64,000 bases of DNA from Flammula alnicola (taxonomy: Eukaryota > Basidiomycota > Agaricomycetes > Agaricales > Strophariaceae), in contig JADNRV010000070.1 in assembly GCA_015499995.1 (NCBI GenBank), forward strand, positions 186,001-250,000, written 5' to 3'. Numbering within the stretch: the first letter of the stretch is position 1; each line of letters begins with the position of its first letter. The notes beneath the pieces are model-generated. The model ran no database searches and had not been told where the DNA came from. It saw only the letters and a list, made by a program, of their open reading frames with translations. A program made the position numbers and the translations under genes. This document shows, one piece after another, positions 10,837 to 32,239 of the stretch.

Positions 10837-12950
10837 CTACTCTTCTTCAGAGCCTCCTGCTGAACCTTCTTCGTCTTCAACTGTGAAAGTCGAGAGCGGT
10901 ACGGCATAAAGGCGGATGACAGGCTACAAAAATGTTGTCAATTATCTTCACAGAGAGACGATAGGGTATTAAGAATACACACCTTGTTAGGATCCTTGAC
11001 CAGCACGTACTTGCCCTCAGGCATCTTCATGCACATGTCAGTGACAGTTCGGACGATACCCCAGCCGTTAGCCAGAGAGACGTTGAGCTGGGCAGCAAAA
11101 TCGGTGGGCCGCATCGAAGCAGTGCTCAAGATCACATGTCGAGTATTGTCACGAGCGTTGGCTCGAGAGATGTACCTGCATCAAGGGAAAGCGTCAGCAA
11201 GGTCCCGAAGTCGAGTAAATTAATGAGGATGCGATAAAAAAGGGAGGATCCATTGAAACATGAGAAATATCGTGGAGAAGGAAACGGAAAAAATATAGGA
11301 AGGAATGGCGAAATCGGCGTACCCAATCTTCATGAGTTCGGCGCCAGCAAGGACGCTCTGGACAGTCCATTTGGCAAGTTTGCAGCTATTGTTCTTCATT
11401 TCGGTGGCAACGACAGCACCGCGTTGAGAGTCCAATTTCGAGCGCCAATCAGGAGCACCTCCAGCACCTTGGGCTCGGGGATCGAATTCATTCAAAGCGC
11501 GAATGGTGACTAAACCCTGTCCATCCCGAGGGCTTCCTGATCCAGGCGAATACGCATCGACCTCAGTACGAACGCAGATCTTGATGTCTTCGTCTTCGGT
11601 GATGCCCAGGTCGAACAGCCTGTATCGATAACCACATGAAGCAAGAGGTTCAGTTTCCTCTGGGCCGTAGAACGGGTTTGGATGAGCAAAGTCAACAGGC
11701 GGTGGCGGCGCTGTTTCGATGACAGATTGGAAGCCAAAGTTTTGGTTGATATATGTCGCTTCGAGTGACAATGATGTCGCAGTGTTGATAGCTGCGGTTT
11801 CTGGTACGACGGCTTTTTCTGTGGGGTTGTTAGGGTTGGGAGGGGCTGGATCTTGGGGCGGATCTGCAGCATTTTCGTTGACGGTGACAGTATCGAATGG
11901 ACCGCCGTCCCGCTTGTCCAAGAACAAGCTGTCACCTTCACGCACAATAACAATGTCCCATGGGTAGACAGATCGAGGAGCGCACATCAAGACGCTCAGA
12001 ATAACATCTGTGGTGTATACTTTGGCAACACCAGTACTCGCGAGCTGTTTCAATTGATTCAGAACTTGAGCTATAACAAAGAAAAGGCACTCTTACTTGT
12101 TGGATGACGGGATCGTCTGATGTTGTTGTGTTGTATTTTATGCGGTCCACCAATTGAAGTGGTTTCTCAGTTTTTGTCGTCACACGATCGTAGGACTTGT
12201 CGTATGCGAAAAGTCGTCCGTAAGAATCCCTAGAACCTTCATTGAGGTTTATTACATGAGAAAATTGAAATGCACTCACAATTCCTCAGGCTCATCAACT
12301 TCCAAACGCAACTTGGCGAGGCGATGGAATTCAATTTCTTCCAGCATACTCCATTGTGGAGAAATAACAACCGAGGACTCGCGGGTACGGTTGTTCTACA
12401 AAAAACAGTCAAGCAATGTTTGAAACAATATCAATGGACGGACCTTTTCCCAGTCTCTCCAGCCTCTTCTTTGGGTTCCTCCACGTTGGCCAGCACCTCC
12501 TCTGAATGCAGGACCTCCGCGTGCACCCCTGGCTGCGCCCCTTGCTCCGTATCCAGCACCACCTCGCACATTTCCGCGACCGCGATTGAAGCCAGTTCCA
12601 CGACGGGCAGGAGCAGCCTTGTTGTCAACAAGCGAGAATGAAGATTCGTCTTCAACATGGAAGTAAGCAAAGGCACTGGCAGTGCCGCTTCCAAAGGCTT
12701 GGTTTCGGTCACGACCACGACCACCTTGGCCACCTCCACGGCTGCCTTGGGTAGGAGGCAGGCCGGCTATATTTTGGCGATTATCGGAAGAGAGATCATT
12801 CCAGTCAGCGAAACGGCCAAGCTTGTCGGTTTTCGAATAAGGAGCATATGGGATGTCCTTGAATTTAAATTGATCTGGAAAGTTTGAGGTCGAAGGCCCC
12901 CAGCCGCCGTCGGGATTGTCGTGAATGGGCGGTAATGAAAACGAAGGCAT
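10837..12950 (-). CDS. EIF3D: Eukaryotic translation initiation factor 3 subunit D
   Basis: Six exons (12950-12444, 12395-12280, 12229-12097, 12044-11323, 11175-10983, 10923-10837) encode 585 residues, normal for eIF3d. The N-terminus ([10 protein letters not shown]...[17 protein letters not shown]) is diagnostic. It is followed by an RG/GG-rich basic segment. The conserved core has [31 protein letters not shown] and the C-terminal stretch [13 protein letters not shown], then an acidic tail [13 protein letters not shown]. eIF3d is the eIF3 subunit at the mRNA exit side of the 40S and can bind the cap of selected mRNAs. The gene is divergent to IST3, with 92 bp between the two ATGs. Confidence 0.97.
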
Positions 12951-13042
12951 TATCAATGAGAGTCTGGAGATGATGATTTCTAGAAAATTTCGAGACGTTC
13001 AAGCAAGCGTGGGAAAGTGCGCCTTATTATTGGCCACACGCA
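12951..13042. promoter_or_regulatory. Shared bidirectional promoter of eIF3d and IST3
   Basis: Only 92 bp separate the two divergent start codons, so both core promoters and 5' UTRs must fit in or overlap this space or extend into the opposing genes. I see no clear TATA box. Confidence 0.7.
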
Positions 13043-14111
13043 ATGAAGTGAGTCTCCCATCTCGTATACCCTCAGAGCAATGCTCAAGCCGTCGTTCATC
13101 GCAGTGTTGTCAAGGAAATCAACAAAATAAACCAAGCCGAGCTTGACCTCGGTCTTAGCGGCGCTTCATGGCACGATGAATACAAGGATTCCGCGTACAT
13201 CTTTATTGGAGGTCTTCACTTCGATCTCACTGAAGGCGACGTGATCACAATCTTCTCTCAGTAAGTCGATATCGAACTTTTATACGCAAATATTGATTGT
13301 ATCAGATATGGCGAAGTTATAGACTTGAACATGCCACGAGACAAAGAAACAGGCAAACGAAAAGGCTTTGCTTTTCTCATGTACGAGGATCAACGGTCTA
13401 CCATCCTGGCTGTCGACAATCTCAATGGTGCTAAAGTCCTGGAGAAGACTCTCCGTGTTGATCACGTCAAGAACTACAAGCAACCCAAGATCAAGAATGA
13501 AGACGGGGAATGGGTTGACCCAGAGGAGCAAAGTTTCAATGCCAAACCCCAGATGATTGAAGGTAAAGTCATGCCGTCTCAGTTTCCCAGGTGGTCACCT
13601 CTCTAATTAATATCAATTAGATGGTGGTGCCGAATCCGATTCATCTGCATCTACAGGAGCATCGATAGACCCCGAAGATCCTATGAGGGATTATCTGATT
13701 GCTCAGAGGAGAGAGGAGAAGGCGCTCAAAAAGGCAAAGAAATCCAAAGGAAAAGGAAAGCATAAAGATGAAACACCGGAGGAGCGCCGTGCAAGGAAAG
13801 CCAGAAATAAAGCGAGGAAGGCCAAGAAGATTAAGTCAGCGGGTACGAAAGCCGTGGAAGATTTATTGAACAGCTTTGGAAGACCACCACCGCCGCCTGC
13901 CGCATCTCGCTCAGATGATCCGGCAGAGAGACGCCGACGATCCCCCCCTGATCGTAGCCGAAGGAGTACGTCCAGGTCACCAAGACGTCGCTCACGCTCG
14001 CCACCCAGTGCGTATGCGGAAGATCGCAACCGTCGCAGAGACTTCAGGCAATCGGACGATGAGGGTCGTTCTTATGGGCATCATTCGCGCGGGAAAAGTT
14101 CTAGAGAATGA
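13043..14111 (+). CDS. IST3: RRM splicing factor IST3/Snu17 (RBMX2-like)
   Basis: Four exons (13043-13047, 13105-13260, 13306-13562, 13621-14111) give 302 residues. The first exon holds only ATG plus two bases. The start MNVVKEINKINQAEL and the sequence SWHDEYKDSAYIFIGGL lead into one RRM (RNP2 IFIGGL, RNP1 RKGFAFLMYE, about residues 33-110), the signature of the RES-complex subunit IST3. RES binds the activated spliceosome and helps retain and splice pre-mRNA. The C-terminal extension is Lys/Arg-rich, then RS-rich (SRRSTSRSPRRRSRS), longer than in yeast and similar to animal RBMX2. Confidence 0.93.
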
Positions 14112-15370
14112 AATCATTCTAATAACTTCACTGTGAAATATTTGGTGATCGATTGCTTCATTAGACCGTATGCCTCTGTTCTCAGCTCAGTTACTCATCT
14201 TCATATCTTTCATTCAACCAGAGCGTTGCGCGGTTCCTTACAGCCGAGTTAAAAATAGGAATGTGAGCTGTTTCATGCTTTATCTTCCATCTCGCATCAT
14301 TGTCTAGATAACAAGCCAGGTATTTTAATACCGAGCGAACTCTGGTTTTCACGAATATAATTCAAGACCAATGTCTCACGCACTTGTGTTCGTTCAAAAC
14401 CTGATGTCGCTCTCCAGTTTGCTGGTTAACCAATGTCATTCCGTGATGCCACCGACCCAATTAGCATCACGCGTTGCATCTCATGTTATTTTCATACTGT
14501 TCTGTTCCAGGGGTTGGTCTGGGGTTGCACTTACCATTTCCAAGAATTGTCAAAGAATTATGGTTACCGTTGACAATCGAAGAACTGCCCAACGTGGTTG
14601 GGCCTATCTCGACAGCTTTCACGGCTTCTAGGGATATTTCTTCATGCTCTATGGTATAGACTCCGATATTTTGCAAAGCGACGGTTTATAAAGCGTCCAG
14701 GATTCAAATTGGTCCAGGATGCTGATGGCCATCCGGAGAATTGCCAGAGAGAGGACCAACAGATCCATTCTGATTTTAAATTTCGGAATAACCCCTCAAA
14801 GAAAATTTCCCCCTTGTTACGTAGATGATAGTATGCAAGGGGTCTTCAAGACCTTTTAAATACGAGCGCGGGCAATACTACACTGAGACCTATTTGCTGT
14901 TGCTTTGCTAAAGCTTCCGCCCATGTAAGTTTGCCGATGTCGGCCCGTCACCTCAGTACCTAACTCGCCTCCAAACAAGGTCGACAACGGTGAGGTTTTC
15001 ACCGTCGTGGTTAGAACGAACCTCACCGTAGCAAAATAACAAGAGGTTCCACTAGAGGTGACTTCTTTGTGCAGGTTTGCTTAAATTCCGTTATTTATAC
15101 GACCTTATCTTCTAGGGGGCAGTCCACGAGTCCGAGGAGCACAAACTACTGAAACCACACTCTTTTGAATTCCAGACCTTGACGCAGCTCGACGCGCTAT
15201 ATCCTTCTTCTTCGGCACCTTGAAGCCTTCTATTTGACTCTTTTTTCTAACGACAGTTCTTCGAGGAAATGGAAGACTTTTTGCGCCAACAGGTATCGCA
15301 CGGGCTGGCCAAACGGTGCGTTCATGCAAGTTTCCGCATTTCTCTCCGAAAACTGATACAGAACACGTAA
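14112..15370. other. Intergenic region; should hold the unresolved 5' end of the beta-helix gene
   Basis: No complete gene is visible. The signal-peptide exon and promoter of the following beta-helix protein gene are expected in the right part, but no ATG exon joins with confidence. Confidence 0.5.
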
Positions 15371-16945
15371 TCCAGACACAGTAATCTTTCTCGGAGAGGC
15401 AACTCAACCTGCGAGCCAGCAGATCCTGCAAACACTGTCACGGATCGACTGAACAACCTTTTACAAAATGGCGGAGATGGTTACGTTCTTCAGCTTTGTC
15501 CAAGCCAACGGTATCTCATTCAGGCACCCATTCTTTTCGCGCACAACAACCAGGAGATTAGTACGCTGGGCTATCCTACCGGCGACGACAGAGCAATTCT
15601 CGCAGTCTCTGGCCCTGTATCAAACGGACAAGGTCATACAAATGCTGTCGATGGGACGTGCGGTACATGTTCAGGTGTTAAACTCCGACACATCCAGGCA
15701 TGCTCGTATTTCATCAGTTATCCTATTCGGCATTCTTATATACCCAATAGATCGACGGTACCCGTCTAGGGGCACCCCCGACCAATGGCGGCGGAAATAT
15801 TGAAATGGGAGGCGGTAACCAGAACCAACTGATCGAATACGTGCGGTCTTACGATCCCAGGGGTTGGACTTGTTTACATGTCGCTGAGGGCCCATTGACT
15901 TGCAACGGAGTCATAGTACAAAATAACGACATTGGACCTTCGGGCTCGGACGCTTTTCAAGAATGGGCGGATGGTATTAGCATCAGTTGCCGCAATGGTA
16001 TCGTCAGAAACAATATGGTTGAAGGCGCGACAGACGGAGGCATCGTCATCTTTGGCTCCCCCGGGACTCAGGTTTACAATAACACAATATGGATTCTTAA
16101 CGTGCGTGTTTTTTATTCCTTTCAAAATGACGTCGTAATTTTTTGTTATTTTTATAGCAAACCTTGCTTGGTGGAATTAACCTCGTCGACTACGACCCTT
16201 GGAGTGGAGATTTTACAGGAACTGTCGTCCATGATAATGTTATCCTTGGAGGCTTTGCTACGGATGGCCAGAACAGAACCGATGCTAAAGGAAGCAATTT
16301 TGAAGACGCTGTTATCAAGTAAGCTCTTATTTACATATCTTCTGCACAATCTTTCTCATTTATTGTATCAGAATTGGCATTGCAGTTGGACCTCGAACCT
16401 GGTTTGGCGATAAGTACGGAAGCAACGTCGTGAAGAATGGTGTCATTATGAACAACAGACTCTCCGGAGGTTTCAGCTACGGAGTCGCCGCCACATCCGC
16501 CACCAATTTCACTATTGAAGGGAATGCCATGTTTGGAAACACTTCTTTTATTGGTGCCCGTGGACCCAACTGTTCGACCTCCGACACTGTTCCAACTCCA
16601 GGGCCATTTATTGTGGACATGAATGACACAACATCAATGACTTTGCAGACGGACTTCCAGCCAATAAACGACGGAGACTCATTGACATGCGTCCTTCCTC
16701 CCAATGGAGGTGATTTTTGGCCGTATGGTCTCAATCCATCCAATTCTAGTTCCACCACTTCCGCCGTCGGCTCAAGCAGTTCCTCTGGACACACTGCGGT
16801 CGGCGTTGCTGTCGGGGTCGTCGTCGGCGTTTTAGGCTGCGGGCTCGCTGCATGGCTCGTCCGCAAATGGTTTATCTCTCGCAGAGAACGAACTGAACTA
16901 TTCAACTCGACAAGGAATGCAAACTACATGCAGCAAATTGGATAA
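15371..16945 (+). CDS. Parallel beta-helix (pectin-lyase-like) extracellular protein with C-terminal membrane anchor; 5' exon unresolved
   Basis: Coding is clear in exons up to 15697, then 15751-16101, 16158-16318 and 16372-16945 (about 470 residues seen). Asn/Gly-rich rungs such as NGVIVQNNDIGPSGSDAF and GTQVYNNTIW, and the segment GIAVGPRTWFGDKYG, fit a right-handed beta-helix. No pectinase catalytic set is evident, so enzymatic activity is not claimed. A Ser-rich stalk leads to one hydrophobic span (VGVAVGVVVGVLGCGLAAWL) followed by RKW..RRER, which suggests type I surface anchoring. The first intron (15698-15750) starts with GC rather than GT; the join gives KLRHIQ/IDGTR. The start codon was not found; 15371 is merely where the frame opens. 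Confidence 0.78.
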
Positions 16946-17720
16946 TCTGACCCCTTTCCTAGAGGCGGCATTCCTCTTCTCGAACAATACTCTCTCTCAA
17001 TTTCTTTTGTAGCTATCTCCATGCTATTTTGACGGATAACTCCCCAATATCATTTCCGATTTACAAACTGATGTTGTACCCCTAGTACTTCAGTATTTGT
17101 CAATACTGTACTACATTATCTTTCAACCCACAACTAGATTAGTATATACCCTACGCCCGTGATTCCGACTTCCCTGCCTTCCATTGACATCACTTGTAAC
17201 ATATCTACCGATCTTTCAAGCGAACAATTTGCATATTTATATAGATTTATCATTGTCTAGTACATATGCGTCCGAGGACGGCACACCGTATACTCCGTAC
17301 TACTAGTTCATATGTTGTTAGTACTTAGTTTCTTAGTTCATATTATAATTTTAAGTGTGGAACTTTAAAAAAAACGCGAGTAGAAGGTGTAAGTACTTAG
17401 AATCGGAAAGTATATAGCCTAAATAATAAGCCTTACGCAGCCTGGGCCCTGAACGTCTGTTTGAAGGACTCAAGGCAGCTCAAGATGCCTCAGCCTGAGC
17501 CTGGACAACATGTCAATGTCACGTGCGCACGGGTGCCATCCCGGCTGACATTGACAAGCCAAGCGGACTTCGAAGGCCCATTTCTTTCGGATGCTCACAC
17601 TGCAACCGACAGTCACAATTATACCATTGGTCGACTTCGTGGCCTCAATAACGCTGACTTTGACAAGGGCATCTTCTCTCCAAATTGTCTCGGCAGTACC
17701 AACCCTCACCAGGATCGAAC
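16946..17720. other. AT-rich intergenic region
   Basis: 3' flank of the beta-helix gene and 5' flank of poly(A) polymerase. It includes an AT-rich stretch around 17220-17430. No further gene is seen. Confidence 0.6.
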
Positions 17721-20452
<2,732 letters not shown>

Positions 20453-21069
20453 TCATAATGGATAAAGCAAGATTGCCACTTCCATGCACGGAACAAAAGG
20501 CCTTTCAGGAACCACTTGGAGAAATCTTGTCCAGAACTTTTATGTCTTCTCTCGCCATGGTACTTGGTTTATTTATCTGTTCATTTTTAACAGGGACCTT
20601 GCTTCACCAGCCTGACCTTGGGGATAGAAAACCAATTCTCCTCGCCATTTTCGAGTGGGAAAGGAGAGACTTCCTCGTTCTTATCTCGATTTGGGTTTTT
20701 TATAATACACACAACCATAGTATTGCTCCTTGTATTCCTCCGTTCTCGTATATACCGAGACAACAAACTGTATATTATAGACAGTATATTATAACCAATT
20801 TTCATCAAACCACTCGCCTGCATCGAGCAATATTATTATTTTGGTTCATTGTGAGAACGGTTCAATCTCCTGCCGTCGTGGTCACGTGATCTGAAAATGA
20901 ACAATTAATTACCTTCAGTTGCAGTGAAGCTTAGTGAGTCTGGACTCTGTTGACCTTCAGCCCATTGCCCAACAATCCTTCGCGAGAATTGCAGTGTGTC
21001 CCTACGTGTAGGAGTGCTATCTAGACGGAGTTCTGGCGTCTCAATAACTGGAAGAGGTCCCGATTCACG
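20453..21069. other. Intergenic region between PAP1 and the ATR-type kinase
   Basis: 617 bp. It serves as 3' UTR of PAP1 and promoter of the kinase gene; no additional coding signal was recognised. Confidence 0.6.
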
Positions 21070-29797
<8,728 letters not shown>

Positions 29798-29945
29798 ACG
29801 TGCTTCAAAGCAAAATAGGGCTGCTTTATTTCAACCTAGATCAATGCAGATATATGTAACACCAAATTCCCAATACCCAGCTGTAGTCATACTTTTACAT
29901 ACAGTGTATTATTACAAAAATAGCAAAGGAGCACCTACAAAAAAA

Positions 29946-30918
29946 TTACGAATGCAACGGGTCAATTTCCTTCTGCAACCTCTCCAGCTCTTTCTCTTTC
30001 TCGATAAGCGTCGCCCGCCAGCGATCCTGCTCCGCAATAACCGCCTTCCTTGCCTCCTCCAATCTATCCGCTTCCTCTTTCTCCATCAGCGCATTAAACT
30101 CGGGCGTACCGCCCTTGGAGGCCTCCAGCGAGCCCGGGTTGGCGAGATGGAACGGCACGGGCTTGCGCCGCGTCTTGGGCAGCGGCGTGGGCGGGTGCGA
30201 CGTGAGCAGCGTGAGGAAGTTCTGGTACGGGTCGTTGAACACGATCTCGTCGTACTGCCACGAGTGCACGGGCCCGAGCTTCATGGCGACGTCGAGCGGG
30301 GGGATCTCGGGCTCGCCGGTCGCGGTCCAGGGGTGCAGTTTGAGGTGGTGGTAGAGCGTTATGGCCTTCTCGCCCGATTCGGGGATGAATGTGATGCGGA
30401 TTTGGATCTCGAATTCGCCCCAGCTGGAAGAAGCGAGAAAGTGGGTGTTAGGATGGGTTGGGGTAGGACAAGGTACAAAGGAGACATACCCTGTTTCTGT
30501 CAGCTCGAAAGGGTGCTTGTCGATATCTGAGACGAGCATTCGGTGCATGAGTAAATAAATGGCGCGTGCAAGGATGAAACAAAGAAACAACGAAAACGCA
30601 CTGCGCGACGGATTGGGGTACGTATCGTGCAACTTGAAGGTGACGCGCTTGATAAAGTAGCTCAGGTCGTCTGCGCCCCCGACCTGGTCTGCGTCAGACG
30701 CCGACGCCGCACTGCGAACGGCGACGGTCCATCGGTGGGTGTGGTCAGGCGAGGTCGATAGCTCGCGCTCTTTCGGGCTCAGCACCGTCGCGGTGTTGCC
30801 GTAGATGATGGGGCGGAATATGCTCACTCCCTGTACGCCAGAATGTCATGAGAAAACGAGGAGGAGAGATGGGATTGTGAGGACGACTTACTCTGACACG
30901 GACGCGCTCATTGGCCAT
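29946..30918 (-). CDS. YAF9: YEATS-domain protein YAF9 (NuA4/SWR1 subunit)
   Basis: Four exons (30918-30892, 30830-30602, 30526-30490, 30423-29946) give 256 residues. The start MANERVRVRGVSIFRPIIYGN, the segment KLHDTYPNPSR and the motif ETGWGEFEIQIRI identify the YEATS domain (about residues 10-170), which reads acylated histone H3 lysines. The C-terminus is a charged coiled coil (KEEADRLEEARKAVIAEQD), as in Yaf9/GAS41. It would act in NuA4 acetylation and SWR1 H2A.Z deposition. Its stop lies 149 bp from the convergent ATR-type kinase stop, and its ATG lies 120 bp from the divergent COX7 ATG. A longer upstream in-frame start (31005) exists, but the family start fits 30918. Confidence 0.92.
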
Positions 30919-31038
30919 GGTCGGTAAAAGGGTCTCGATCTGAATTCTCGGCTGGTCGGAAATGGCAAACTCCGCAACCACCCGTTGGTCAACAACACAA
31001 CCCATTTCTTTCCCCCCTCATCACCGTAGACTACCGCC
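30919..31038. promoter_or_regulatory. Shared bidirectional promoter of YAF9 and COX7
   Basis: 120 bp between divergent ATGs. It must hold both core promoters or overlapping 5' UTRs. Confidence 0.65.
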
Positions 31039-31499
31039 ATGGCTATCCTCTCCCCACTTTACAACTGTATATGACCCTCTCTCTTCTTGATTTTTGGATG
31101 GCGCGCTGAACGTTTTTGATTTTGATAGTGCCTAACCATGTTCTGGAGAAGCAGAAAATGTACCAGGCAAGTTCAATACAGTTGTTGTTTTCTGTTCGTG
31201 CCTTCTTATGCTCTTGCCACAGACCTCGACCAAACCTATCATGATGCGTGGTCCTCGTGGCCCACTCTACGTCGGTTAGCACCAGCACCCTCTGACCTGT
31301 CTCGTTATTATAAACATACCCACTGAGTCGACTACTCCGGATTTTTAGGCGTGTACGGAACCCTCTTCGCCGTCGGAATGGTCTCGAGCTTGTATGCGTT
31401 CGGCTCGCTGATCTTGGTACGTGTACTATGCGTCGCAACCAATACTTTGTTGGCTTATTGCGTATGCTTCAACTATTATAGGGCAAGAAGAAGGAGTAA
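31039..31499 (+). CDS. COX7: Cytochrome c oxidase subunit 7 (COX7-like)
   Basis: Five tiny exons (31039-31066, 31129-31166, 31223-31274, 31349-31416, 31482-31499) encode only 67 residues. The matrix/membrane pattern LEKQKMYQTSTKPIMMRG, then GPLYVGVYGTLFAVGMVSSL and a short Lys-rich end GKKKE match yeast Cox7 in length, the QK..(F/Y)Q..TKP motif and a single membrane span. It would be an inner-membrane subunit of respiratory complex IV. Intron 2 (31167-31222) begins GCAAGT, a GC-AG intron. Four introns in 201 coding bases is a very high density, and each join keeps phase. Confidence 0.85.
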
Positions 31500-32239
31500 A
31501 CGGACGGCGGTTGTTTCCTTAGACGAGGGCAAGCCATTTAACAAATGCATACAAGTACTTGGTACAAAGCGCGATAATCTCAATTTCAATGCTGGATCCT
31601 TCCTACATCCTGCATCACCCGTCTGAACTGTTCTTTGATACGGACGCTGTTGGAGTGTTCGGGATACGGTGTGGTATGTGTTGTCCGGATAGAAGCAAGG
31701 TTGCTATTTTTTCTCCAAACCCACCCACGGAATCGGACACCTTCCTCACCATATGCATCAAGCCCACAACAATTCGGCACTGCAAGCATTACGTAATATT
31801 GCGGTTACTTGGTATCCACAGGAGAGAAGCGTAACCAACACTCCTGCTCTTTTGGCTCTGATTGAAGACCCCAGGTTATGAAATAAAAAGGCCTACTAGT
31901 ACGCTAAACAGCATTATATCAAGACGAAACGACAAACGCGCCACTGCGTTTGTCCTTTTTGTGCTGATAAGATCCTGATCCTTTCGGCTGCTGGTTACCA
32001 GTCGTCCAGTACAGCCTTGCATTAATTTCGGAGCTTACTGTAGACCATAAGTCAACTCTCCAGAGAGTAGATCATAGATGGCTACTCGGAACAGCACGAT
32101 GCTGTGCAGAGCGTAGTCCTTCACATGATTCGCATCATGCCTGATCAATAAGAATACACTGAATCATCCTCCCATCAGCACACATACCGCATCTTTCACC
32201 TCTTATGTTTATTGTCTGCGCTGGCTTCTTCTCTGCAAA
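31500..32239. other. Intergenic region
   Basis: 740 bp between COX7 and the next plus-strand gene. Nothing recognisable beyond presumed 3' UTR and promoter. Confidence 0.6.

Noticed and set aside
13703..14029. 108-codon minus-strand frame
   Set aside because: It is the complement of the Lys/Arg/RS-rich IST3 tail; no domain and no start context.
15105..15431. 108-codon minus-strand frame
   Set aside because: It overlaps the 5' part of the beta-helix gene, whose exon reading is supported by family sequence; no domain seen.
30919..31005. Longer YAF9 N-terminus starting at 31005
   Set aside because: The extension (MGCVVDQRVVAEF...) is not expected for YEATS proteins and would fill most of the promoter shared with COX7.
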